Below are positions 47,220 through 60,000 of a DNA stretch of 64,000 nt, piece after piece. The notes under the pieces were generated by a model. The model had not been told where the DNA came from. It ran no database searches and was given only the letters and a program-made list of their open reading frames with translations. The DNA is from Rhabditoides inermis (taxonomy: Eukaryota; Nematoda; Chromadorea; Rhabditida; Rhabditidae), in the NCBI GenBank assembly GCA_963966185.1, contig CAWZYM010000191.1:62001-126000 (forward strand), read 5' to 3'. Positions within the stretch are counted from its first letter, which is position 1. Every line of letters starts with the position of its first letter. The position numbers and the translations under genes are program-made.

Positions 47220-50200
47220 ATGGCATTTATGCAAAACTATTTTCTTCCAGATGTGTTCGAATCGTGATCGAACTAGATCAGAGAAATAACAGAATAAGGA
47301 GGAATCACTGTGTCAGTTCCACTCTAGAGAGCGTAGAGAAGCAGTCCGGGAGTTGTGACTTCCCAGTTCTGCTAATTATGGCATTTATGCAAAAATATTT
47401 TCTTCCAGATGTGTTCGAATCGTGATCGAATTAGATCAGAGAAATAACAGAAAAGGAGGAATCACTGTGTCAGTTCCACTCTAGAGAGCGTAGAGAAGCA
47501 GTCCGGTAGTTGTGACTTCCCAGTTCTGCTAATTATGGCATTTATGCAAAACTATTTTCTTCCAAATGTGTTCGAATCGTGATCGAACTAGATCAGAGAA
47601 ATAACAGAATAAGGAGGAATCACTGTGTCAGTTCCACTCTAGAGAGCGTAGAGAAGCAGTCCGGGAGTTGTGACTTCCCAGTTCTTCTAATTATGGCATT
47701 TATGCAAAAATATTTTCTTCCAGATGTGTTCGAATCGTGATCGAACTAGATCGGAGAAATAACAGAATAAGGAGGAATCACTGTGTCAGTTCCACTCTAG
47801 AGAGCGTAGAAAAGCAGTCCGGTAGTTGTGACTTCCCAGTTCTGCTAATTATGGCATTTATGCAAAAATATTTTCTTCCAAATGTTTCGAATCGTGATCG
47901 AACTAGATCAGAGAAATAACAGAATAAGGAGGAATCACTGTGTCAGTGCCACTCTAGAGAGCGTAGAGAAGCAGTCCGGGAGTTGTGACTTCCCAGTTCT
48001 GCTAATTATGGCATTTATGCAAAAATATTTTCTTCCAAATGTTTCGAATCGTGATCGAACTAGATCAGAGAAATAACAGAATAAGGAGGAATCACTGTGT
48101 CAGTGCCACTCTAGAGAGCGTAGAGAAGCAGTCCGGGAGTTGTGACTTCCCAGTTCTGCTAATTATGGCATTTATGCAAAAATATTTTCTTCCAGGTGTG
48201 TTCGAATCGTGATCAAACTAGATCAGAGAAATAACAGAGTAAGGAGGAATCACTGTGTCAGTTCCACTCTAGAGAGCGTAGAGAAGCAGTCCGGGAGTTG
48301 TGACTTCCCAGTTCTGCTATATATGGCATTTATGCAAAACTATTTTCTTCCAGATGTGTTCGAATCGTGATCGAACTAGATCAGAGAAATAACAGAAAAG
48401 GAGGAATCACTGTGTCAGTTCCACTCTAGAGAGCGTAGAGAAGCAGTCCGGGAGTTGTGACTTCCCAGTTCTGCTATATATGGCATTTATGCAAAACTAT
48501 TTTCTTCCAGATGTGTTCGAATCGTGATCGAACTAGATCAGATAAATAACAGAATGAGAAGGAATCACTGTGTCAGATCCACTCTAGAAAGCGTAGAGAA
48601 GCAGTCCGGTAGTTGTGCCTTCCCAGTTCTGCTAATTATGGCATTTATGCAAAAATATTTTCTTCCAGATGTGTTCGAATCGTGATCGAACTAGATCAGA
48701 GAAATAACAGAAAAAGGAGGAATCACTGTGTCAGTTCCACTCTAGAGAGCGTAGAGAAGCAGTCCGGGAGTTGTGACTTCCCAGTTCTGCTAATTATGGC
48801 ATTTATGCAAAACTATTTTCTTCCATATGTGTTCGAATCGTGATCGAACTAGATCAGAGAAATAACAGAATAAGGAGGAATCACTGTGTCAGTTCCACTC
48901 TAGAGAGCGTAGAGAAGCAGTCCGGGAGTTGTGACTTCCCAGTTCTGCTAATTATGGCAATTATGCAAAACTATTTTCTTCCATATGTGTTCGAATCGTG
49001 ATCGAACTAGATCAGAGAAATAACAGAAAAAGGAGGAATCACTGTGTCAGTTCCACTCTAGAGAGCGTAGAGAAGCAGTCCGGGAGTTGTGACTTCCCAG
49101 TTCTGCTAATTATGGCAATTATGCAAAAATATTTTCTTCCAAATGTTTCGAATCGTGATCGAACTAGATCAGAGAAATAACAGAATAAGGAGGAATCACT
49201 GTGTCAGTGCCACTCTAGAGAGCGTAGAGAAGCAGTCCGGGAGTTGTGACTTCCCAGTTCTGCTAATTATGGCATTTATGCAAAAATATTTTCTTCCAGG
49301 TGTGTTCGAATCGTGATCAAACTAGATCAGAGAAATAACAGAGTAAGGAGGAATCACTGTGTTAGTTCCACTCTAGAGAGCGTAGAAAAGCAGTCCGGGA
49401 GTTGTGACTTCCCAGTTCTGCTAATTATGGCATTTATGCAAAAATATTTTCTTCCAGATGTGTTCGAATCGTGATCGAACTAGATCGGAGAAATAACAGA
49501 ATAAGGAGGAATCACTGTGTCAGTTCCACTCTAGAGAGCGTAGAAAAGCAGTCCGGTAGTTGTGCCTTCCCAGTTCTGCTAATTATGGCATTTATGCAAA
49601 ACTATTTTCTTCCAATTGTTTCGAATCGTGATCGAACTAGATCAGAGAAATAACAGAATAAGGAGAAATCACTGTGTCAGTTTCACTCTAGAGAGCGTAG
49701 AGAAGCAGTCCGGGAGTTGTGACTTCCCAGTTCTGCTAATTATGGCATTTATGCAAAACTATTTTCTTCCAAATGTGTTCGAATCGTGATCGAACTAGAT
49801 CAGAGAAATAACAGAATAAGGAGGAATCACTGTGTTAGTTCCACTCTAGAGAGCGCAGAAAAGCAGTCCGGGAGTTGTGACTTCCCAGTTCTGCTAATTA
49901 TGGCATTTATGCAAAACTATTTTCTTCCAGATGTGTTCGAATCGTGATCGAACTAGATCAGAGAAATAACAGAATAAGGAGGAATCACTGTGTCAGTTCC
50001 ACTCTAGAGAGCGTAGAGAAGCAGTCCGGAAGTTGTGACTTCCCAGTTCTGCTAGTTATGGCATTTATGCAAAACTATTTTCTTCCAAATTTGTTCGAAT
50101 CGTGATCGAACTAGATCAGAGAAATAACAGAATAAGGAGGAATCACTGTGTCAGTTCCTCTCTAGAGAGCGTAGAGAAGCAGTCCGGGAGTTGTGACTTC

Positions 50201-53200
50201 CCAGTTCTGCTAATTATGGCATTTATGCAAAAATATTTTCTTCCAGATGTGTTCGAATCGTGATCGAACTAGATCGGAGAAATAACAGAATAAGGAGGAA
50301 TCACTGTGTCAGTTCCACTCTAGAGAGCGTAGAAAAGCAGTCCGGTAGTTGTGCCTTCCCAGTTCTGCTAATTATGGCATTTATGCAAAACTATTTTCTT
50401 CCAAATGTTTCGAATCGTGATCGAACTAGATCAGAGAAATAACAGAATAAGGAGCAATCACTGTGTCAGTGCCACTCTAGAGAGCGTAGAGAAGCAGTCC
50501 GGGAGTTGTGACTTCCCAGTTCTGCTAATTATGGCATTTATGCAAAAATATTTTCTTCCAGGTGTGTTCGAATCGTGATCAAACTAGATCAGAGAAATAA
50601 CAGATTGTGACTTCCCAGTTCTGCTATATATGGCATTTATGCAAAACTATTTTCTTCCAGATGTGTTCGAATCGTGATCGAACTAGATCAGAGAAATAAC
50701 AGAATAAGGAGGAATCACTGTGTCAGTTCCACTCTAGAGAGCGTAGAGAAGCAGTCCGGGAGTTGTGACTTCCCAGTTCTGCTAATTATGGCATTTATGC
50801 AAAAATATTTTCTTCCAGATGTGTTCGAATCGTGATCGAATTAGATCAGAGAAATAACAGAAAAGGAGGAATCACTGTGTCAGTTCCACTCTAGAGAGCG
50901 TAGAGAAGCAGTCCGGTAGTTGTGACTTCCCAGTTCTGCTAATTATGGCATTTATGCAAAACTATTTTCTTCCAAATGTGTTCGAATCGTGATCGAACTA
51001 GATCAGAGAAATAACAGAATAAGGAGGAATCACTGTGTCAGTTCCACTCTAGAGAGCGTAGAGAAGCAGTCCGGGAGTTGTGACTTCCCAGTTCTTCTAA
51101 TTATGGCATTTATGCAAAAATATTTTCTTCCAGATGTGTTCGAATCGTGATCGAACTAGATCGGAGAAATAACAGAATAAGGAGGAATCACTGTGTCAGT
51201 TCCACTCTAGAGAGCGTAGAAAAACAGTCCGGTAGTTGTGACTTCCCAGTTCTGCTAATTATGGCATTTATGCAAAAATATTTTCTTCCAAATGTTTCGA
51301 ATCGTGATCGAACTAGATCAGAGAAATAACAGAATAAGGAGGAATCACTGTGTCAGTGCCACTCTAGAGAGCGTAGAGAAGCAGTCCGGGAGTTGTGACT
51401 TCCCAGTTCTGCTAATTATGGCATTTATGCAAAAATATTTTCTTCCAGATGTGTTCGAATCGTGATCGAATTAGATCAGAGAAATAACAGAAAAGGAGGA
51501 ATCACTGTGTCAGTTCCACTCTAGAGAGCGTAGAGAAGCAGTCCGGTAGTTGTGACTTCCCAGTTCTGCTAATTATGGCATTTATGCAAAACTATTTTCT
51601 TCCAAATGTGTTCGAATCGTGATCGAACTAGATCAGAGAAATAACAGAATAAGGAGGAATCACTGTGTCAGTTCCACTCTAGAGAGCGTAGAGAAGCAGT
51701 CCGGGAGTTGTGACTTCCCAGTTCTTCTAATTATGGCATTTATGCAAAAATATTTTCTTCCAGATGTGTTCGAATCGTGATCGAACTAGATCGGAGAAAT
51801 AACAGAATAAGGAGGAATCACTGTGTCAGTTCCACTCTAGAGAGCGTAGAAAAACAGTCCGGTAGTTGTGACTTCCCAGTTCTGCTAATTATGGCATTTA
51901 TGCAAAAATATTTTCTTCCAAATGTTTCGAATCGTGATCGAACTAGATCAGAGAAATAACAGAATAAGGAGGAATCACTGTGTCAGTGCCACTCTAGAGA
52001 GCGTAGAGAAGCAGTCCGGGAGTTGTGACTTCCCAGTTCTGCTAATTATGGCATTTATGCAAAAATATTTTCTTCCAAATGTTTCGAATCGTGATCGAAC
52101 TAGATCAGAGAAATAACAGAATAAGGAGGAATCACTGTGTCAGTGCCACTCTAGAGAGCGTAGAGAAGCAGTCCGGGAGTTGTGACTTCCCAGTTCTGCT
52201 AATTATGGCATTTATGCAAAAATATTTTCTTCCAGGTGTGTTCGAATCGTGATCAAACTAGATCAGAGAAATAACAGAGTAAGGAGGAATCACTGTGTCA
52301 GTTCCACTCTAGAGAGCGTAGAGAAGCAGTCCGGGAGTTGTGACTTCCCAGTTCTGCTATATATGGCATTTATGCAAAACTATTTTCTTCCAGATGTGTT
52401 CGAATCGTGATCGAACTAGATCAGAGAAATAACAGAAAAGGAGGAATCACTGTGTCAGTTCCACTCTAGAGAGCGTAGAGAAGCAGTCCGGGAGTTGTGA
52501 CTTCCCAGTTCTGCTATATATGGCATTTATGCAAAACTATTTTCTTCCAGATGTGTTCGAATCGTGATCGAACTAGATCAGATAAATAACAGAATGAGAA
52601 GGAATCACTGTGTCAGATCCACTCTAGAAAGCGTAGAGAAGCAGTCCGGTAGTTGTGCCTTCCCAGTTCTGCTAATTATGGCATTTATGCAAAAATATTT
52701 TCTTCCAGATGTGTTCGAATCGTGATCGAACTAGATCAGAGAAATAACAGAAAAAGGAGGAATCACTGTGTCAGTTCCACTCTAGAGAGCGTAGAGAAGC
52801 AGTCCGGGAGTTGTGACTTCCCAGTTCTGCTAATTATGGCATTTATGCAAAACTATTTTCTTCCATATGTGTTCGAATCGTGATCGAACTAGATCAGAGA
52901 AATAACAGAATAAGGAGGAATCACTGTGTCAGTTCCACTCTAGAGAGCGTAGAGAAGCAGTCCGGGAGTTGTGACTTCCCAGTTCTGCTAATTATGGCAA
53001 TTATGCAAAAATATTTTCTTCCAAATGTTTCGAATCGTGATCGAACTAGATCAGAGAAATAACAGAATAAGGAGGAATCACTGTGTCAGTGCCACTCTAG
53101 AGAGCGTAGAGAAGCAGTCCGGGAGTTGTGACTTCCCAGTTCTGCTAATTATGGCATTTATGCAAAAATATTTTCTTCCAGGTGTGTTCGAATCGTGATC

Positions 53201-53240
53201 AAACTAGATCAGAGAAATAACAGAGTAAGGAGGAATCACT
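45940..53240 (+). repeat. 3410-bp HOR, second copy rearranged
   Basis: Copy 1 runs from about 45940 to 49350 and copy 2 from about 49350 to 53240. The junction near 49345-49371 joins a gagtaaggagg monomer to a tgttagttcc monomer. Copy 2 differs by a 630-bp internal tandem duplication (four monomers, about 50780-51410 and 51410-52040) and by having one ccatatgtg monomer where copy 1 has two. Its net length is therefore 3410 + 630 - 158 = 3882 bp. It overlaps the second 2467-bp unit, so it arose after that duplication. Confidence 0.85.
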
Positions 53241-54363
53241 GTGTCAGTTCCACTCTAGAGAGCGTAGAGAAGCAGTCCGGGAGTTGTGACTTCCCAGTTC
53301 TGCTATATATGGCATTTATGCAAAACTATTTTCTTCCAAATGTGTTCGAATCGTGATCGAACTAGATCAGAGAAATAACAGAATAAGGAGGAATCACTGT
53401 GTCAGTTCCACTCTAGAGAGCGTAGAGAAGCAGTCCGGTAGTTGTGACTTCCCAGTTCTGCTAATTATGGCATTTATGCAAAACTTATTTCTTCCAGATG
53501 TGTTCGAATCGTGATCGAACTAGATCACAGAAATAACAGAATAAGGAGGAATCACTGTGTCAGTTCCACTCTAGAGAGCGTAGAGAAGCAGTGCGGAAGT
53601 TGTGACTTCCCAGTTCTGCTAATTATGACATTTATGCAAAACTATTTTCTTCCAGATGTGTTCGAATCGTGATCGAACTAGATCAGAGAAATAACAGAAT
53701 AAGGAGGAATCACTGTGTCAGTTCCACTCTAGAGAGCGTAGAGAAGCAGTCCGGGAGTTGTGACTTCCCAGTTCTGCTAATTATGGCATTTATGCAAAAA
53801 TATTTTCTTCCAGATGTGTTCGAATCGTGATCGAACAAGATCAGAGAAATAACAGAATAAGGAGGAATCACTGTGTCAGTTCCACTCTAGAGAGCGTAGA
53901 GAAGCAGTCCGGGAGTTGTGACTTCCCAGTTCTGCTAATTATGGCATTTATGCAAAACTATTTTCTTCCAGATGTGTTCGAATCGTGATCGAACTAGATC
54001 AGAGAAATAACAGAATAAGGAGGAATCACTGTGTCAGTTCCACTCTAGAGAGCGTAGAGAAGCAGTCCGGTAGTTGTGACTTCCCAGTTCTGCTAATTAT
54101 GGCATTTATGCAAAACTATTTTCTTCCAAATGTGTTCGAATAGTGATCGAACTAGATCAGAGAAATAACAGAACAAGGAGGAATCACTGTGTCAGTTTCA
54201 CTCTAGAGAGCGTAGAGAAGCAGTCCGGGAGTTGTGACTTCCCAGTTCTGCTAATTATGGCATTTATGCAAAACTATTTTCTTCCAGATGTGTTCGAATC
54301 GTGATCGAACTAGATCAGAGAAATAACAGAATAAGGAGGAATCACTGTGTCAGTTTCACTGTA
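53241..54363 (+). repeat. Satellite linking the 3410-bp and 4917-bp HORs
   Basis: Mostly consensus-like 158-bp monomers (gaataaggagg, cagtccgggag), with gatcacagaaataac and cagtgcggaag near 53525-53595 and gaatagtgatcg near 54139. I find no HOR of its own; several monomers are close to those opening the 4917-bp unit. Confidence 0.7.
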
Positions 54364-55248
54364 GAGAGCGTAGAGAAGCAGTCCGGGAGTTGTGACTTCC
54401 CAGTTCTGCTAATTATGGCATTTATGCAAAACTATTTTCTTCCAAATGTGTTCGAATAGTGATCGAACTAGATCACAGAAATAACAGAATAAGGAGGAAT
54501 CACTGTGTCAGTTCCACTCTAGAGAGCGTAGAGAAGCAGTGCGGAAGTTGTGACTTCCCAGTTCTGCTAATTATGACATTTATGCAAAACTATTTTCTTC
54601 ATGATGTGTTCGAATCGTGATCGAACTAGATCAGAGAAATAACAGAATAAGGAGGAATCACTGTGTCAGTTCCACTCTAGAGAGCGTAGAGAAGCAGTCC
54701 GGGAGTTGTGACTTCCCAGTTCTGCTAATTATGGCATTTATGCAAAACTATTTTCTTCCAGATGTGTTCGAATCGTGATCGAACTAGATCAGAGAAATAA
54801 CAGAATAAGGAGGAATCACTGTGTCAGTTCTACTCTAGAGAGCGTAGAGAAGCAGTCCGGGAGTTGTGACTTCCCAGTTCTGCTAATTATGGCATTTATG
54901 CAAAACTATTTTCTTCCAAATGTGTTCGAATCGTGATCGAACTAGATCAGAGAAATAACAGAATAAGGAGGAATCACTGTGTCAGTTCCACTCTAGAGAG
55001 CGTAGAGAAGCAGTCCGGGAGTTGTGACTTCCCAGTTCTGCTAATTATGGCATTTATGCAAAACTATTTTCTTCCAAATGTGTTCGAATCGTGATCGAAC
55101 TAGATCAGAGAAATAACAGAATAAGGAGGAATCACTGATTCAGTTCCACTCTAGAGAGCGTAGAGAAGCAGTCCGGGAGTTGTGACTTCCCAGTTCTGCT
55201 AATTATGGCATTAATGCAAAACTATTTTCTTCCAAATGTGTTCGAATC

Positions 55249-55553
55249 GTGATCGAACTAGATCAGAGAAATAACAGAATAAGGAGGAATCACTGTGTCA
55301 GTTCCACTCTAGAGAGCGTAGAGAAGCTGTCCGGAAACTGTGACTTCCCAGTTCTGCTAATTATGGCATTTATGCAAAACTATTTTCTTCGAATCGTGAT
55401 CGAACTAGATCAGAGAAATAACAGAATAAGGTGGAATCACTGTGTCAGTTTCACTCTAGAGAGTGTAGAGAAGCAGTCCGGGAGTTGTGACTTCCCAGTT
55501 CTGCTAATTATGGCATTTATGCAAAACTATTTTCTTCCAAATGTGTTCGAATC
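55249..55553 (+). repeat. 305-bp dimer (158 + 147 bp monomers), type copy
   Basis: One full monomer carrying ctgtccggaaactgtg is followed by one whose ttcttccagatgtgttcgaa segment is cut to ttcttcgaa. The 11-bp loss lies between two TTC triplets, which suggests slippage or short-homology repair. Because 305 has remainder 2 when divided by 3 and the stops fall late, each dimer shows a 102-codon open frame; this is a by-product. Dimers of this type recur through 55.2-64.0 kb and in single form near 14.87, 15.48, 23.14, 23.77 and 24.07 kb. Confidence 0.85.
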
Positions 55554-56749
55554 GTGATCGAACTAGATCAGAGAAATAACAGAATAAGGAGGAATCACTG
55601 TGCCAGTTCCACTCTAGAGAGCGTAGAGAAGCTGTCCGGAAACTGTGACTTCCCAGTTCTGCTAATTATGGCATTTATGCAAAACTATTTTCTTCGAATC
55701 GTGATCGAACTAGATCAGAGAATAAACAGAATAAGGAGGAATCACTGTGTCAGTTTCACTCTAGAGAGCGTAGAGAAGCAGTCCGGGAGTTGTGACTTCC
55801 CAGTTCTGCTAATTATGGCATTTATGCAAAACTATTTTCTTCCAGATGTGTTCGAATCGTGATCGAACTAGATAAGAGAATTAACAGAATAAGGAGGAAT
55901 CACTGTGTCAGTTCTACTCTAGAGAGCGTAGAGAAGCAGTCCGGGAGTTGTGACTTCCCAGTTCTGCTAATTTTGGCATTTATGCAAAAGTATTTTCTTC
56001 CAAATGTGTTCGAATCGTGATCGAACTAGATCAGAGAAATAACAGAATAAGGAGGAATCACTGTGTCAGTTCCACTCTAGAGAGCGTAGAGAAGCTGTCC
56101 GGAAACTGTGACTTCCCAGTTCTGCTAATTATGGCATTTATGCAAAACTATTTTCTTCGAATCGTGATCGAACTAGATCAGAGAAATAACAGAATAAGGA
56201 GGAATCACTGTGTCAGTTTCACTCTAGAGAGCGTAGAGAAGCAGTCCGGGAGTTGTGACTTCCCAGTTCTGCTAATTATGGCATTTATGCAAAACTATTT
56301 TCTTCCAGATGTGTTCGAATCGTGATTGAACTAGATCAGAGAATTAACAGAATAAGGAGGAATCACTGTGTCAGTTCCACTCTAGAGAGCGTAGAGAAGC
56401 TGTCCGGAAACTGTGACTTCCCAGTTCTGCGAATTATGGCATTTATGCAAAACTATTTTCTTCGAATCGTGATCGAACTAGATCAGAGAAATAACAGAAT
56501 AAGGAGGAATCACTGTGTCAGTTTCACTCTAGAGAGCGTAGAGAAGCAGTCCGGGAGTTGTGACTTCCCAGTTCTGCTAATTATGGCATTTATGCAAAAC
56601 TATTTTCTTCCAAATGTGTTAGAATCGTGATCGAACTAGATCAGAGAAATAACAGAATAAGGAGGAATCACTGTGTCAGATCCACTCTAGAGAGCGTAGA
56701 GAAGCAGTCCGGGAGTTGTGACTTCCCAGTTCTGCTAATTATGGCATTT

Positions 56750-57014
56750 ATGCAAAACTATTTTCTTCCAAATGTGTTCGAATCGTGATCGAACTAGATC
56801 AGAGAAATAACAGAATAAGGAGGAATCACTGTGCCAGTTCCACTCTAGAGAGCGTAGAGAAGCAGTGCGGGAGTTGTGACTTCCCAGTTCTGCTAATTAT
56901 GGCATTTAGAGAATTAACAGATAAATGAGGAATCACTGTGTCAGTTCTACTCTAGAGAGCGTAGAGAAGCAGTCCGAAAGTTGTGACTTCCCAGTTCTGC
57001 TAATTTTGGCATTT
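56750..57014 (+). repeat. Full monomer plus 107-bp truncated monomer (51-bp deletion)
   Basis: At 56901 ggcattta is joined directly to gagaattaacag, removing 51 bp that include atgcaaaa and the whole GTTCGA/TCGAAC dyad. The following cagataaatgagg is also altered. The same structure lies 4917 bp downstream (junction at 61826), so it predates the large duplication. Confidence 0.88.
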
Positions 57015-60000
57015 ATGCAAAAGTATTTTCTTCCAAACGTGTTCGAATCGTGATCGAACTAGATCAGAGAAATAACAGAATAAGGAGGAATCACTGATTC
57101 AGTTCCACTCTAGAGAGCGTAGAGAAGCAGTCCGGGAGTTGTGACCTCCCAGTTCTGCTAATTATGGCATTAATGCAAAACTATTTTCTTCCAAATGTGT
57201 TCGAATCGTGATCGAACTAGATCAGAGAAATAACAGAATAAGGAGGAATCACTGTGTCAGTTCCACTCTAGAGAGCGTAGAGAAGCTGTCCGGAAACTGT
57301 GACTTCCCAGTTCTGCTAATTATGGCATTTATGCAAAACTATTTTCTTCGAATCGTGATCGAACTAGATCAGAGAAATAACAGAATAAGGAGGAATCACT
57401 GAGTCAGTTTCACTCTAGAGAGTGTAGAGAAGCAGTCCGGGAGTTGTGACTTCCCAGTTCTGCTAATTATGGCATTTATGCAAAACTATTTTCTTCCAAA
57501 TGTGTTCGAATCGTGATCGAACTAGATCAGAGAAATAACAGAATAAGGAGGAATCACTGTGCCAGTTCCACTCTAGAGAGCGTAGAGAAGCTGTCCGGAA
57601 ACTGTGACTTCCCAGTTCTGCTAATTATGGCATTTATGCAAAACTATTTTCTTCGAATCGTGATCGAACTAGATCAGAGAAATAACAAAATAAGGAGGAA
57701 TCACTGTGTCAGATCCACTCTAGAGAGCGTAGAGAAGCAGTCCGGGAGTTGTGACTTCCCAGTTCTGCTAATTATGGCATTTATGCAAAACTATTTTCTT
57801 CCAGATGTGTTCGAATCGTGATCGAACTAGATAAGAGAATTAACAGAATAAGGAGGAATCACTGTGTCAGTTCTACTCTAGAGAGCGTAGAGAAGCAGTC
57901 CGGGAGTTGTGACTTCCCAGTTCTGCTAATTTTGGCATTTATGCAAAAGTATTTTCTTCCAAACGTGTTCGAATCGTGATCGAACTAGATCAGATAAATA
58001 ACAGAATAAGGAGGAATCACTGTGTCAGTTCCACTCTAGAGAGCGTAGAGAAGCAGTCCGGGAGTTGTGACTTCCCAGTTCTGCTAATTATGGCATTTAT
58101 GCAAAACTATTTTCTTCCAAATGTGTTCGAATCGTGATCGAACTAGATCAGAGAAATAACAGAATAAGGAGGAATCACTGTGTCAGTTCCACTCTAGAGA
58201 GCGTAGAGAAGCTGTCCGGAAACTGTGACTTCCCAGTTCTGCTAATTATGGCATTTATGCAAAACTATTTTCTTCGAATCGTGATCGAACTAGATCAGAG
58301 AAATAACAGAATAAGGAGGAATCACTGTGTCAGTTTCATTCTAGAGAGCGTAGAGAAGCAGTCCGGGAGTTGTGACTTCCCAGTTCTGCTAATTATGGCA
58401 TTTATGCAAAACTATTTTCTTCCAGATGTGTTCGAATCGTGATTGAACTAGATCAGAGAATTAACAGAATAAGGAGGAATCACTGTGTCAGTTCCACTCT
58501 AGAGAGCGTAGAGAAGCTGTCCGGAAACTGTGACTTCCCAGTTCTGCGAATTATGGCATTTATGCAAAACTATTTTCTTCGAATCGTGATCGAACTAGAT
58601 CAGAGAAATAACAGAATAAGGAGGAATCACTGTGTCAGTTTCACTCTAGAGAGCGTAGAGAAGCAGTCCGGGAGTTGTGACTTCCCAGTTCTGCTAATTA
58701 TGGCATTTATGCAAAACTATTTTCTTCCAAATGTGTTAGAATCGTGATCGAACTAGATCAGAAAAATAACAGAATAAGGAGGAATCACTGTGTCAGATCC
58801 ACTCTAGAGAGCGTAGAGAAGCAGTCCGGGAGTTGTGACTTCCCAGTTCTGCTAATTATGGCATTTATGCAAAACTATTTTCTTCCAAATGTGTTAGAAT
58901 CGTGATCGAACTAGATCAGAGAAATAACAGAATAAGGAGGAATCACTGTGTCAGTTCCACTCTAGAGAGCGTAGAGAAGCAGTCCGGGAGTTGTGACTTC
59001 TCAGTTCTGCTAATTTTGGCATTTATGCAAAAGTATTTTCTTCCAAACGTGTTCGAATCGTGATCGAACTAGATCAGAGAAATAACAGAATAAGGAGGAA
59101 TCACTGTGTCAGTTCCACTCTAGAGAGCGTAGAAAAGCAGTCCGGGAGTTGTGACTTCTCAGTTCTGCTAATTTTGGCATTTATGCAAAAGTATTTTCTT
59201 CCAAACGTGTTCGAATCGTGATCGAACTAGATAAGAGAATTAACAGAATAAGGAGGAATCACTGTGTCAGTTCTACTCTAGAGAGCGTAGAGAAGCAGTC
59301 CGGGAGTTGTGACTTCCCAGTTCTGCTAATTATGGCATTTATGCAAAACTATTTTCTTCCAAATGTGTTCGAATAGTGATCGAACTAGATCACAGAAATA
59401 ACAGAATAAGGAGGAATCACTGTGTCAGTTCCACTCTAGAGAGCGTAGAGAAGCAGTGCGGAAGTTGTGACTTCCCAGTTCTGCTAATTATGACATTTAT
59501 GCAAAACTATTTTCTTCCAGATGTGTTCGAATCGTGATCGAACTAGATCAGAGAAATAACAGAATAAGGAGGAATCACTGTGTCAGTTCCACTCTAGAGA
59601 GCGTAGAGAAGCAGTCCGGGAGTTGTGACTTCCCAGTTCTGCTAATTATGGCATTTATGCAAAACTATTTTCTTCCAGATGTGTTCGAATCGTGATCGAA
59701 CTAGATCAGAGAAATAACAGAATAAGGAGGAATCACTGTGTCAGTTCTACTCTAGAGAGCGTAGAGAAGCAGTCCGGGAGTTGTGACTTCCCAGTTCTGC
59801 TAATTATGGCATTTATGCAAAACTATTTTCTTCCAAATGTGTTCGAATCGTGATCGAACTAGATCAGAGAAATAACAGAATAAGGAGGAATCACTGTGTC
59901 AGTTCCACTCTAGAGAGCGTAGAGAAGCAGTCCGGGAGTTGTGACTTCCCAGTTCTGCTAATTATGGCATTTATGCAAAACTATTTTCTTCCAAATGTGT

